Source: Sepiola atlantica (taxonomy: Eukaryota > Mollusca > Cephalopoda > Sepiida > Sepiolidae). From it: 64,000 nucleotides of DNA. How positions within the stretch are numbered: the first letter of the stretch is position 1; each line of letters opens with the position of its first letter. The stretch is taken from assembly GCA_963556195.1 (NCBI GenBank), contig OY744532.1, forward strand, positions 82,997,234 to 83,061,233. The letters are read 5' to 3'. The position numbers were made by a program, and so were the translations under genes. The notes below the pieces were generated by a model. That model worked only from the letters and a program-made list of their open reading frames with translations. It did not search any database and had not been told where the DNA came from. Below, one piece after another: positions 1-10,831 of the stretch.

Positions 1-336
1 ATTTCCTTTTTACAGAATTAATATGTAACCTACACCTGATATAAATTTACATTCAAATATATAGATATATTAGTTAGTTGTTATATTGTTGCAGCCTACA
101 TAAGCGTATGTGTATTGAGCTCTGCCTTTCACTATGTTTCAATTTAATACTGTCATAAAATGAGATCTGCAGTTACGTAGTCTGTTAGAAAGTAATTCAA
201 TTTGAACATCTGGACTACCTGAAAGAAAATCTTACGATACACTTTTCTTTCAGCGCGCCTTGTTGTTCATATACATACGTTTACTTATATACACAAACAC
301 CCACACACTCATCCACAAATACAAACCCACACACAC

Positions 337-339
<3 letters not shown>

Positions 340-372
<33 letters not shown>

Positions 373-552
373 TTTATTTGATCGAATATTGAGCATAAAT
401 GTCCGATATATGTTAATCAATAACTTACATATCTTGTTTTTTATTGTGATTTGTATTTAGGTTCAAGCATTTCATCACTTATACCTTGTCTTCCTTAGAA
501 ATGCAAACTGAACACATGTCAGAGATATATCGACTGCATACTTGCATATGCC

Positions 553-584
<32 letters not shown>

Positions 585-614
585 TAAAAATAATTTCATG
601 CACATATATTTTAG

Positions 615-666
<52 letters not shown>
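340..666. repeat. (TA)n microsatellite cluster
   Basis: Three almost pure TA runs lie at about 340-368, 553-581 and 619-666, separated by AT-rich unique sequence. They are the first of about 30 such tracts in the window. Open frames through them encode only alternating Ile and Tyr and are not genes. The 619-666 tract lies directly downstream, on the minus strand, of a relic related to the inverted-repeat element at 14,961-15,172. Confidence 0.95.
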
Positions 667-669
<3 letters not shown>

Positions 670-760
670 GAGATATATAAAATGAAATAAAGTAACACAG
701 AATCACCGGTTCGATAATTTATTTCGATCCACCGCTTTTTTCAAGCACTCAAACAAAGAG
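667..760 (-). mobile_element. Relic of the 14,961-15,172 element family
   Basis: Read on the minus strand this stretch has the order CTTGAAAA, a short spacer, GAAATAAATTAT, a G/T-rich linker, GTGTTACT, then TTATTT running into a TA tract. The arms of the 14,961-15,172 element show the same order, so I read this as one diverged arm. The CTTGAAAA...GAAA arrangement resembles a hammerhead core with C3 changed to U and other changes, so cleavage would not be expected. The family link is visible; the ribozyme link is inference. Confidence 0.45.
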
Positions 761-779
761 ACTACCTGTTTGAAATTGA

Positions 780-2140
780 AAAAAATGAGAAATTAACACA
801 CACTATATAATACCCATATAGAATGAGGTGGAAATAGTTTGATTTATAATGGAAAGCATATAGTGAGGGGGGAAATAGAGTGACAACATATTTGATACAT
901 GTATGGAGAGAGGGGAAAATTGAACGATTTATAACGGAAGACGTGAGATATCATAACAAGGTCAATCTGTGTGGGTCTCATTACAAACGCTTATCCACAA
1001 GTTATTTTTAATCGTCTATGAAGGTCTGGTATTCAAATTATAACGCCTGCAAATCCTCAGTTTTTCGATTGAAAGATCAGTTAGGGAGATGGGGGAGAAG
1101 GAAAAAGAAGGTGAGAGAGAGGAAGAAGGTAAAACACGAAAACATAACGCAAGACAGCCAAGGCTATGACACGCCGCGACCATGTCAGTATGTCAGACAA
1201 TATTTGTTTTAATTGTTCATGTTTCGTCAGAAATAGATACAATAATGATATAATCAGCCGGAACCGTAAGATTAAATACCATTCCACAAGTCAATTATTA
1301 TATTTACCCGCCCAACCACTCACACCTCCACACACCTATACGTCAAATATTAACTAGTTTTCCGTTATTATATATGAGCACCAGTGAAAGTAATTCTAGT
1401 CATAGATAATTCTAATTTAATCATTATCATACCAACTGGAAAACTATCAATCCATCCTAGTAGTCACTATTGCAACCAATTCCAATATCGGAGCTATACT
1501 ATCATCAACACTCCTGCAATGATATATACCCAATGATAGCAGTCACAATACCACCAATTAATATAAGATTATTATAACCATACTATTTAAAACCAACAAC
1601 AGTTTCATCGATCACTATAATGAAGACTCTGACATCTCCGCCAATAGTGACAGCGGTAGCTGTGCTACCAATGACAACAACAATTACAATAAGAATAGTA
1701 TGAATTGTCATAGACGAAATTGTAATCACAATCATAACTGTGGTAGCAATAGCCACGATTACACAACTTACTATAGCGGCATGGCGAATCATGGGGGATA
1801 TTTAAAAGTAGTAATACCTACAATGAAAATAGTGAATGTTATTATTATGATTATGTTTAAGTTATTGGTGGTATTCTGACTGCTATCGTTGGGTTTAAAA
1901 TAATTGCAGGGATGTTGATGACATTATTTTTTCAAGCTATATCTTTATTTCTCAGTATATTGCTCTATAGTCGGTTATAGACTTTCTATCTTCTAATTAT
2001 TTTAACTTTTCACTATTTTGAACTTTACTATATCTTGTTTTTTTTTTCAAATAATTTATTTATTTATTTATTTATTCATTCAGTAATTGATTCTCAAATT
2101 AATGCCAAATATGTTTTGTGTTCTTATAGTTAATGATATG
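780..2140. other. No recognisable gene
   Basis: This AT-rich stretch has no convincing coding region. Between about 1,430 and 1,870 it is rich in short A/T/C trinucleotide-like steps (ACA, ATA, CAT), which opens a low-complexity 69-codon frame on the minus strand at 1,583-1,792. I see only simple-sequence decay here. Confidence 0.6.
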
Positions 2141-2149
2141 TTATTACTT

Positions 2150-2480
2150 ATAACCGTATCTCTAATTTTTTATTTTATTATAATATAGTATGCTCTATAG
2201 TATTCTATAGAATTATAACCTTATCTCTAATTTTTCATTGTATTATAATAAAGTATGCTCTATAGTATTCTATAGAATTATAACCTTATCTCTAATGTTT
2301 CATTGTATCATAATATAGTATGCTCTATAGTATACTATAGAATTATAACCTTATCTCTAATTTTTCTTTGTGTTATAATATAGTATGCTCTATAGTATTC
2401 TATAGAATTATAATCTTATCTCTAATTGTTCATTGTATTATAATATAGTATGCTCTATAGTATTCTATAGAATTATAAGG
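2150..2480. repeat. 65-bp minisatellite, about five copies
   Basis: The motif TTATCTCTAAT recurs at 2,221, 2,286, 2,351 and 2,416, an exact 65-bp period, with a diverged copy starting near 2,150. Each unit also contains TATGCTCTATAGTATTCTAT, which includes short self-complementary steps. Copies differ by single bases. No coding potential is seen. Confidence 0.93.
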
Positions 2481-2629
2481 TATACTTTTTAAAATCTTTT
2501 TATTCGATTTATTTCGTAATTTATTACTTAATTCTTGATACAATGTAATAAAAAAGCAATACAATAAATAAAATACATAAAAATGGGATAAAATAAAACG
2601 AAATGAGTAAATAAGAATTTACTCTATCT

Positions 2630-3450
2630 CATTTTGTTTCATCTTATTCCATTGTCGTGTATTTTATTTTATTTTATTGCTTTTTATTTTATTGTATCAT
2701 TATAATTAGTATCAGTATTTCTCTTCATTATAACTATTGTATTTTTTGTTATGTTTTTCTTGATTTTATTTTATTGCTTTTTATTTTATTGTATCATTAT
2801 AATTAGTATCAGTATTTCTCTTCATTATAACTATTGTATTTTTTGTTATGTTTTTCTTTATTTTATTTTATTGATTTTTATTTTATTGTATCATTATAAT
2901 TAGTATCAGTATTTCTCTTCATTATAACTATTGTATTTTTTGTTATGTTTCTCTTTATTTTATTTTATTGCTTTTTATTTTATGGTATCATTATAATTAG
3001 TATCAGTATTTCTCTTCATTATTACTATTGTATTTTTTGTTATGTTTTTCTTGATTTTATTTTATTGCTTTTTATTTTATTGTATCATTATAATTAGTAT
3101 CAGTATTTCTCTTCATTATAACTATTGTATTTTTTGTTATGTTTTTCTTTATTTTATTTTATTAATTTTTATTGTATTGTAGCATGATAATTAGTATCAG
3201 TATTTCTCTTCATTATAACTATTGTATTTTTTGTTATGTTTTTCTTTATTTTATTTTATTAATTTTTATTGTATTGTATCATTATAATTAGTATCAGTAT
3301 TTCTCTTCATTATAACTATTGTATTTTTTGTTATGTTTTCCTTATTTTATTTTATTGATTTTTATTTTATTGTATCATTATAATAAGTATCAGTATTTCT
3401 CTTCATTATAACTATTGTATTTGTGTTATGTTTTTCTTTATTTTATTTTA
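2630..3450. repeat. 97-bp minisatellite, about eight copies
   Basis: The word GTATCAGTATTTCTCTTC starts at about 2,709, 2,807, 2,903, 3,000, 3,098, 3,193, 3,291 and 3,387, giving a 95-98 bp period. Each unit has a poly-T/ATTTT-rich half and a unique half. It begins about 150 bp after the 65-bp array and shares no obvious sequence with it. Confidence 0.93.
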
Positions 3451-3857
3451 TTTAATTATTTTCTATTAACTTATGTATGTATGTATGTTCTCTTCTTAAT
3501 TTCTTTCTATATTGAGAATATGTTCAATATTTATTTGTTATTTTATTTGCTGGTAATTTTCTGGTTCTAAAGTACCATCACTGCTATAGCTTTTTTAAGC
3601 TGACTGATAGAAAAACATGTGGTTACATTATCATAGGATATGTCTCCAGTATTGTCTGAATATATGTATGCTTTTCAGATAGCACTGCCACCTTCTGTGT
3701 TTTAAGTATTCCTGTATGCGCTGTTTAAAAACCACCGCTGACGAAGAAACGGTTTAGAGTCATAAGAAAATAATAGAGAATGAAATATTCCCAAACGATA
3801 GTTTGCCATATGATTCGTTAATTTTGAATTCTTGGGTGATCAGATTGTGATAATTCA

Positions 3858-3860
<3 letters not shown>

Positions 3861-3938
<78 letters not shown>
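3861..3938. repeat. (TA)n microsatellite
   Basis: A TA run of about 80 bp, broken once by TG near its end. It abuts the left end of the foldback element that follows. Confidence 0.95.
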
Positions 3939-3939
<1 letters not shown>

Positions 3940-4234
3940 GATAATGTTATTTACACAGACATGTACAAACTCTGCAACAGTGGCATGTCGATGTTATCGA
4001 TCAACAGTTACTATGAACTGAGATCTCATCAGGGAGAGTTAGAATCCGATCTTAACCTCAGATCATATTTCGAGAGAATCTCATCGACATGCCAGTGTCG
4101 CAGATTTTGTACATGTCTGTGTAAATAAAATTATCATATATAAAGCTTTATTTTGATATTGAGAACTTTTTATAAACCCGGTTAAAATTCTTTGGATTAC
4201 CACCCTGTGGATATTTTTCCCATGGATTATTACC

Positions 4235-4240
<6 letters not shown>
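3939..4240. mobile_element. Foldback/MITE-like element, copy 1
   Basis: Inverted arms start with TTTACACAGACATGTACAAA near 3,950 and end with its complement near 4,128; further inside, GGCATGTCGATG (about 3,980) matches CATCGACATGCC (about 4,083). The unpaired centre is about 80 bp. The sequence after the right arm, about 4,130-4,240, also matches that after copy 2 (11,200-11,310), so the mobile unit may extend into that flank or both copies may sit in a duplicated host segment. No protein is encoded. The centre is inverted relative to copy 2. Confidence 0.75.

Positions 4241-4276
<36 letters not shown>
4239..4276. repeat. (TA)n microsatellite
   Basis: A pure TA run of about 36 bp that ends the shared downstream flank of foldback copy 1. 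A TA tract also follows copy 2 at the equivalent point. Confidence 0.93.
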
Positions 4277-4278
<2 letters not shown>

Positions 4279-4459
4279 ACAACGTTCGTAGAATCTTAAC
4301 TCAGTCTTTCTAGATATGCCGCCACTTGCATGAATAGCACTTAAATTCCTTCCTTGAATGTTGTACTGTCCCGTTGCTTTATGGTTAGGGCTTGCTTACG
4401 GAGTTTAAGTGCATTCAGTGGCAAGGGGGTACACCGATGCGACAGTCCGATATTATCGC

Positions 4460-4500
4460 AGCACTGATGAGAGCGAAAGCCGCAAACGTAGCGTATGTAA
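4460..4500 (+). ncRNA. Hammerhead-ribozyme-like core (degenerate)
   Basis: CTGATGA at 4,464-4,470 is followed by a short GC/GAAA/GC hairpin, then GCAAAC (canonical would be GAAAC), then an ACG-TAG-CGT mini-hairpin and an A where the cleavage nucleotide would be. This order matches a type I hammerhead with a very small stem III, the form known from Penelope-like elements. Stem II has one mismatch, one base looks inserted before AAAC, and stem I pairs for only about three bases, so it may be dead. A TA tract and then the PLE palindrome follow within 80-150 bp. Confidence 0.4.
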
Positions 4501-4540
4501 GTAAAAATAATTTAATATTATTATTTAGAAGAAAATATTG

Positions 4541-4542
<2 letters not shown>

Positions 4543-4591
<49 letters not shown>

Positions 4592-4610
4592 ATATATATA
4601 TATTATAACT
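4543..4610. repeat. (TA)n microsatellite at the palindrome's left edge
   Basis: A TA run with a few A/T interruptions directly outside the left arm of the PLE palindrome, at what would be the 3' end of the minus-strand PLE copy. Confidence 0.92.
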
Positions 4611-6266
4611 ATTTATTTATAAAATACAGAAATTCAATGTAACATCAGTACCGTCGGTTTCAAAGCGGGAGGTTGATCCCGATTATCGTCAGCTGATAAA
4701 CATATTCAGGAATGGTGGGACTTATTCGGTCACGTCTGAGATCACGTAGGACGTGATCTGTGTAAAATGGGGGGGGGGGTTACATATGTGTGCATGAGGG
4801 GTTAAATTTAGATTCTAATATTTAAATTGTTAATGTATATAGAATTGTTATTAATTAAAATAAAGCAGAAGGAAAAGTTTTTTTGTAATATATAAAAAGT
4901 GTAAGAAATTCTGTAGGGTAGGGGTCGGGGTTTGGGGGCCAGGAAGTATAGGGGAAAGACGACGTAGAGATGCAGGGTAAGACACCGAGGGGAGGGGGGA
5001 GAGAAGGGAGGGTCTAGGTGTGGTGAACATTGGTAGCCGTTGGTTCTAAGGTTCGGCACCGCCGCTAGCTTTTCGCCTCCATATCGTAGCATAAAGTGTA
5101 AGAGTGGGGAAGAAGGGAATAATATTACTGTTAATAATAATAGTCAAAATAATAATAATGGTGGTGACCCGGCGAATTTAAAAGATAAAAATAAAAATCA
5201 AAATAAACAAATAAATAAAAATAATAATAAGGGTAAAAAAATAATAAAAATCCCGCGTGGCAGGGAAAAATACTGTAGGCATAAGCGTGTTATTAAAATA
5301 GCACTGGCTATTTGGTGTAACGGTTTCCGGGTGTCAAGCGGGTCCTAAAGTGTGATACTGAGTGAAGTGTGGAGAGGTATAAGGGAATGGATTTGGGGAG
5401 CTTGAAAATTTTAAAGGTTAGGTGACTTAAAGCGGAGGTTATGGAAAGTAGAGGATATGGAAGTACTATAGCAAAATTATAGAACGATAAATGAGCCTCG
5501 GATCTAACTGACCGATTCACTATCAACAGGTTCGGCTGTTGACGGCCCGAAAGAGCCTGCTACGAATCTGTTGATAGTGGATCGGGCTCTAAGGGTGTAT
5601 TAAAAAGATCAAATATTTAAGGGGTCCGGCACGGGAGAAGTCTAATGGAAATTGGATGTCTGTCTAACGGCTGTCTATGGCATTATCTAAAGTTGGTGTT
5701 TACAAAGGGGTGGTGTTTACAAAACAGGTAGTTCTTCGTCGTCGAGGGGGGGGGGGAGATAATTAATCGATAAAGGTAGGTGTCTGATTCTAATAATTGG
5801 GGTTGCTTGGGGTGGGTGGATAACTTAATAACAAATATAAAAAAGTATATAAGAAAATATTTAAGAAAATAAAAAAATAAATATATAGAAAAATATAATA
5901 AAATAAAATAAAACGATAATAAAAAAAACCCAATAATAAAAAACCACCAATAAAGAATAAAAAATAAAAATAAGAAGAAATAAAATATAAATAAAAAATG
6001 TTAAAAATATATAAAAAGGGTATTAAGAAAATAAAATTTAAAAATTTAAAAAATTTAAAAAATTAAAATTAAAAAAATTTAAAATTAAAAAAATTTAAAA
6101 AAATTAAAATTAAAAAAATTTAAAAAATAAGAGATATAAAAAAATAAGAGATATAAAAAAATTAGGGAATTACGTTTATATCTAGGGTTAGGTGAGGGGG
6201 TAAGGGTCATATGGGGTTGATAAATGGAGTGGTTGGTCAAGGCAGGGTGTGCAAGATGGGTTTGTC
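4611..6266 (-). other. 3' non-coding part of the left PLE copy
   Basis: The 1.65 kb after the stop codon of the left copy mirrors 7,631-9,285. It contains a long A/T homopolymer-rich block (about 5,830-6,170), a 21-bp-arm hairpin and a G11 tract. Small frames in it (for example 5,040-5,348 and 4,808-5,092) appear identically in the other arm because the DNA is palindromic. None resembles a known protein. Confidence 0.7.
5514..5583 (-). other. Hairpin in PLE 3' region (left arm)
   Basis: Mirror copy of the hairpin described at 8,311-8,380. Its loop contains GGCCCGAAAGAGCC, which can itself form a small stem. Confidence 0.7.
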
Positions 6267-7013
6267 TTAGTCATTATTGTGTCGGTCAGTCCAGTTTATG
6301 AGGAGTGCTTTGCGTCTGTGGATACAGCCTCGGAATACCTCATCTCTTGAATTTAAGCAGGTGATATGCGGGTCCATAATGGCTCGTAATATGTGGTATT
6401 TTTCCGCATCGCACAAGGGGCACTTGTTGATGGCTGGGGAGAAAGATGGTCTTCTCTCGATGTTCTTCCATTTAATGGTGAATGGGGTCCCGTCGTCTTT
6501 CAGTTGCCATATTCGGGTTGCAAGGCTGGTGTTGGCTCTGGCTCTGTATTTGAATGTATGCCTATGTACATATAGTCTGTTTTTAAAGGGTCCTTGTGTC
6601 ATTCCAATATATTTTTCTGTTAACCCGCTGGGGAGGCTTGTAACATTAGCTTCATAAATTAGGGAGCTGACTTTGCAATTCCCCTCTAAAGGGCAGTCGT
6701 TCTTGTTATGGCACGAGCATCCTGTGGGGTCTGGTGTCTTGGATTCTGTGGAGATGATTTTCCTTATGGATGGGGCGGTGGAATAGCTCACCTTGACTGT
6801 GTTCCTGTTGAAGAGTTTGTGCAGGCTGTGTGTGGGAGGGAAATGCTTATCGAGTAAACGGAGGAAGGCATGGCCTACCCTTGTTCTGGTGTTTAGTGAA
6901 AAAGGAGGTGAGAACCAGATAATCGATCTCCCCCTATTACGTCTGCTTTGTGCTGGGTTTCTGGCGGGTGTGAATTTAATATCTTCTCTGAAGCCACTGT
7001 CTCTTAGTGCTCT
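6267..7013 (-). pseudogene. PLE C-terminal GIY-YIG endonuclease, left copy, 5'-truncated
   Basis: The frame is open from the head-to-head junction to a stop at 6,267. It begins with the linker that normally follows PLE reverse transcriptase (IIWFSPPFS, then GHAFLRLLDKHFP and FNRNTVKVSYS). A cysteine cluster (CSC, CPLEGNC) comes next, then the GIY-YIG nuclease: LIYEAN in the GIY position, KYIGM for YIG, the NRLYVHRH helix, NIERR with the candidate catalytic Glu, and KCPLCDAEKYHIL. It ends in RHNND. About 45 residues at its start are absent from the other copy. The first residues of any longer frame past 7,013 are antisense of the right arm. Polymerase motifs are missing, so this is a fragment of a larger protein. 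Confidence 0.85.
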
Positions 7014-7630
7014 CAAGGGTAGGCCATGCCTTCCTCCGTTTACTCGATAAGCATTTCCCTCCCACACACAGCCTGCACAAACTCTTCAACAGGAACACAG
7101 TCAAGGTGAGCTATTCCACCGCCCCATCCATAAGGAAAATCATCTCCACAGAATCCAAGACACCAGACCCCACAGGATGCTCGTGCCATAACAAGAACGA
7201 CTGCCCTTTAGAGGGGAATTGCAAAGTCAGCTCCCTAATTTATGAAGCTAATGTTACAAGCCTCCCCAGCGGGTTAACAGAAAAATATATTGGAATGACA
7301 CAAGGACCCTTTAAAAACAGACTATATGTACATAGGCATACATTCAAATACAGAGCCAGAGCCAACACCAGCCTTGCAACCCGAATATGGCAACTGAAAG
7401 ACGACGGGACCCCATTCACCATTAAATGGAAGAACATCGAGAGAAGACCATCTTTCTCCCCAGCCATCAACAAGTGCCCCTTGTGCGATGCGGAAAAATA
7501 CCACATATTACGAGCCATTATGGACCCGCATATCACCTGCTTAAATTCAAGAGATGAGGTATTCCGAGGCTGTATCCACAGACGCAAAGCACTCCTCATA
7601 AACTGGACTGACCGACACAATAATGACTAA
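7014..7630 (+). pseudogene. PLE C-terminal GIY-YIG endonuclease, right copy, 5'-truncated
   Basis: About 205 codons, read from RVGHAFLRLLDK to the stop at 7,630, identical in protein to the left copy over the shared part. Counting from the GTG at 7,007, Cys lie at about 58, 60, 66 and 72, the GIY-like LIY at 77-79, YIG at 94-96, Arg 105 and His 111 on the helix after it, Glu 145 in NIERR, and a CxxC at 157-160. In PLEs this nuclease nicks target DNA for target-primed reverse transcription. With no upstream RT and no clear promoter it cannot act alone. The intact shared frame suggests a young copy. Confidence 0.85.
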
Positions 7631-9285
7631 GACAAACCCATCTTGCACACCCTGCCTTGACCAACCACTCCATTTATCAACCCCATATGACCCTTACCCC
7701 CTCACCTAACCCTAGATATAAACGTAATTCCCTAATTTTTTTATATCTCTTATTTTTTTATATCTCTTATTTTTTAAATTTTTTTAATTTTAATTTTTTT
7801 AAATTTTTTTAATTTTAAATTTTTTTAATTTTAATTTTTTAAATTTTTTAAATTTTTAAATTTTATTTTCTTAATACCCTTTTTATATATTTTTAACATT
7901 TTTTATTTATATTTTATTTCTTCTTATTTTTATTTTTTATTCTTTATTGGTGGTTTTTTATTATTGGGTTTTTTTATTATCGTTTTATTTTATTTTATTA
8001 TATTTTTCTATATATTTATTTTTTTATTTTCTTAAATATTTTCTTATATACTTTTTTATATTTTTTATTAAGTTATCCACCCACCCCAAGCAACCCCAAT
8101 TATTAGAATCAGACACCTACCTTTATCGATTAATTATCTCCCCCCCCCTCGACGACGAAGAACTACCTGTTTTGTAAACACCACCCCTTTGTAAACACCA
8201 ACTTTAGATAATGCCATAGACAGCCGTTAGACAGACATCCAATTTCCATTAGACTTCTCCCGTGCCGGACCCCTTAAATATTTGATCTTTTTAATACACC
8301 CTTAGAGCCCGATCCACTATCAACAGATTCGTAGCAGGCTCTTTCGGGCCGTCAACAGCCGAACCTGTTGATAGTGAATCGGTCAGTTAGATCCGAGGCT
8401 CATTTATCGTTCTATAATTTTGCTATAGTACTTCCATATCCTCTACTTTCCATAACCTCCGCTTTAAGTCACCTAACCTTTAAAATTTTCAAGCTCCCCA
8501 AATCCATTCCCTTATACCTCTCCACACTTCACTCAGTATCACACTTTAGGACCCGCTTGACACCCGGAAACCGTTACACCAAATAGCCAGTGCTATTTTA
8601 ATAACACGCTTATGCCTACAGTATTTTTCCCTGCCACGCGGGATTTTTATTATTTTTTTACCCTTATTATTATTTTTATTTATTTGTTTATTTTGATTTT
8701 TATTTTTATCTTTTAAATTCGCCGGGTCACCACCATTATTATTATTTTGACTATTATTATTAACAGTAATATTATTCCCTTCTTCCCCACTCTTACACTT
8801 TATGCTACGATATGGAGGCGAAAAGCTAGCGGCGGTGCCGAACCTTAGAACCAACGGCTACCAATGTTCACCACACCTAGACCCTCCCTTCTCTCCCCCC
8901 TCCCCTCGGTGTCTTACCCTGCATCTCTACGTCGTCTTTCCCCTATACTTCCTGGCCCCCAAACCCCGACCCCTACCCTACAGAATTTCTTACACTTTTT
9001 ATATATTACAAAAAAACTTTTCCTTCTGCTTTATTTTAATTAATAACAATTCTATATACATTAACAATTTAAATATTAGAATCTAAATTTAACCCCTCAT
9101 GCACACATATGTAACCCCCCCCCCCCCATTTTACACAGATCACGTCCTACGTGATCTCAGACGTGACCGAATAAGTCCCACCATTCCTGAATATGTTTAT
9201 CAGCTGACGATAATCGGGATCAACCTCCCGCTTTGAAACCGACGGTACTGATGTTACATTGAATTTCTGTATTTTATAAATAAAT
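7631..9285 (+). other. 3' non-coding part of the right PLE copy
   Basis: Mirror of 4,611-6,266. It holds A/T homopolymer blocks at 7,730-8,070, the hairpin at 8,311-8,380 and a C13 tract near 9,115. Sequence from 9,286 on (TTTTCGCTCTTAATCC) no longer matches the left flank, so the element or the inverted duplication ends there. Confidence 0.7.
8311..8380 (+). other. Hairpin in PLE 3' region (right arm)
   Basis: The arms 8,311-8,331 and 8,360-8,380 pair over 21 bp with two mismatches (core CACTATCAACAG / CTGTTGATAGTG). The 28-nt loop contains GGCTCTTTCGGGCC. It could be an RNA signal recognised by the PLE reverse transcriptase; that is inference. Confidence 0.7.
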
Positions 9286-9371
9286 ATTTTCGCTCTTAAT
9301 CCTCCGAAATCTCGGATTTCTTAATTAATCGAGCACTCTGCTGGTTTTTCCTGCCCTACCACACAGTACTT

Positions 9372-9480
9372 ATATTATAACTATATATATATTATTAATA
9401 TATATGTATATTATAAATATATATATATATGTGTATACATATGTATTATTAATATATATACATATATATATATATATATC

Positions 9481-9513
<33 letters not shown>
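9372..9513. repeat. Interrupted (TA)n tracts
   Basis: TA runs with TAT/ATG interruptions, followed by a pure run at about 9,484-9,513. The pure run lies directly downstream, in minus-strand sense, of the hammerhead candidate at 9,589-9,644. Confidence 0.92.
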
Positions 9514-9516
<3 letters not shown>

Positions 9517-9588
9517 GATATGAAATGAAATAAGAAAATAAGGTGTCAATCAGATTTTATTAAAATTCAAAGTTCAAGCAAAGTATCT

Positions 9589-9644
9589 TAACGTCCTTAG
9601 CTCATGAGTTTTCAAAGATAAATCTTCTCCTCAGAGGATCATTA
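9589..9644 (-). ncRNA. Type I hammerhead ribozyme candidate
   Basis: On the minus strand: stem I 5' strand TAATGATCCT, conserved CTGAGGA (9,634 back to 9,628), stem II GAAGA/TCTTT with a short loop, conserved GAAA (9,613-9,610), a small stem III (CTC/GAG, one A-C mismatch near the core), a U-A at the 16.1/17 positions, then stem I 3' strand AGGACGTTA. Stem I pairs for nine positions with one bulge. All conserved core blocks (CUGANGA, GAAA, UH) are present in the right order. Self-cleaving motifs of this form occur in Penelope-like elements and small retrozymes. Activity is untested; the short AT-rich stem II may weaken it. Confidence 0.65.
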
Positions 9645-9747
9645 CCATAGTGACATCACTACAGGCAATAACATTACACTTTGACAATATATGAAAATAT
9701 ATACAACAATACATACAAATATATAACCTCAAATGTATCAACCCATA

Positions 9748-9779
9748 TATATATATATATATATAGCATCAATTCTGTG

Positions 9780-9836
<57 letters not shown>

Positions 9837-9837
9837 G

Positions 9838-9893
<56 letters not shown>
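9748..9893. repeat. (TA)n tracts with TATG punctuation
   Basis: Runs at about 9,748-9,765 and 9,784-9,893, the second with the pattern (TA)n-TG-(TA)n-TGTATG-(TA)n. The lead-in TCTGTGTGAATATATA and the same internal punctuation recur at 10,493-10,565, so the two arrays are paralogous and not independent expansions. Confidence 0.9.
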
Positions 9894-9894
<1 letters not shown>

Positions 9895-9902
<8 letters not shown>

Positions 9903-10045
9903 TAGATACTGTATATTACATATTTCAGCAATGTACACCGGTTTCATCCAAAAGGGCAGATTTAGACATCTTTAGTAAATCTCCGTGCCTAGAGAGATCA
10001 TCGGCAAGCTGTATGTAATATACAATAACTAAATAAATTATATTA
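9895..10045. mobile_element. Short inverted-repeat element
   Basis: AATTTATTTAGATACTGTAT (from about 9,896) and its near complement ending at about 10,041 form arms of about 30 bp that continue into TGTAATATACA-type sequence. The unique centre (about 90 bp) includes CACCGGTTTCATCC. A TA tract adjoins the left arm. This is a MITE-like structure with no coding capacity and no family I can name. Confidence 0.6.
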
Positions 10046-10097
10046 GCTCTCTTATATGATCGAGCACTTTATGTGATTTCTTTTCATATACCTGACA

Positions 10098-10101
<4 letters not shown>

Positions 10102-10180
<79 letters not shown>
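10102..10180. repeat. (TA)n microsatellite
   Basis: An uninterrupted TA run of about 80 bp. The flanking sequence on both sides is unremarkable. Confidence 0.95.
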
Positions 10181-10183
<3 letters not shown>

Positions 10184-10499
10184 GAATTAAAAAGACGGAT
10201 ACAAAGACTGGGGTAGCCAAAATGTTACTTAAAAGAAAACGAGTATCAAAGTAAGTTGCCCATAAAGTATTTTTTTTTTACATTAATCGTGAAGATGACC
10301 ATACTTAGTCGAATGGAATGCAGTCTGGTTGTTTCTTGTTCGACGGAATCGATGTTTTTGGAATGTACGTATTTTATTGTGGTTGTTGCTAGACGAGTTG
10401 TGGTGAAAGTCTTATAGGGAACAGGGATTTCAGCTTAGCCCAGCACGTACGACGAACATAACAATACAGTAAAGAGAAGCTAACAGCATCTATTCTGTG

Positions 10500-10502
<3 letters not shown>
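10181..10502. other. No recognisable gene
   Basis: Unique AT-rich DNA between TA arrays. No coding frame, promoter or RNA that I can support. Confidence 0.5.
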
Positions 10503-10558
<56 letters not shown>

Positions 10559-10563
10559 GTATG

Positions 10564-10636
<73 letters not shown>

Positions 10637-10749
10637 TGTGTGTATGTGTGCGTGTGTATGTAGAATGGTATAGTTCCGATGGGAATCCGAGTAACAAGAT
10701 CAATGCACTTATTCACAGAGCAGGAATACATTTAAAAGAAATAAAATAT

Positions 10750-10831
<82 letters not shown>

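Larger units (their letters stand above)
4611..9285. mobile_element. Head-to-head Penelope-like element palindrome
   Basis: The left arm (4,611-6,883) and right arm (7,014-9,285) are reverse complements over about 2.27 kb, apart from small length differences such as a G tract of 11 near 4,770 against a C tract of 13 near 9,115, and about 3 bp in AT-rich DNA. The 130-bp spacer 6,884-7,013 exists once and belongs to the left copy. Both arms carry the same GIY-YIG coding end, with 5' ends meeting in the middle and 3' ends outward. PLEs are known for 5' truncation and for partial tandem or inverted copies. The near identity suggests a recent single event or gene conversion. No reverse transcriptase domain remains. 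Confidence 0.9.

Noticed and set aside
6277..6657. 126-codon frame antisense to the PLE nuclease, mirrored at 7,240-7,620
   Set aside because: Antisense shadow of a clearly homologous GIY-YIG frame, duplicated only because of the palindrome.
4471..9295. GAGCGAAA (4,471) and TTTCGCTC (9,288) as target-site signature of the PLE palindrome
   Set aside because: They are inverted, not direct, only 8 bp long, and lie at unequal distances from the arm ends; likely chance.
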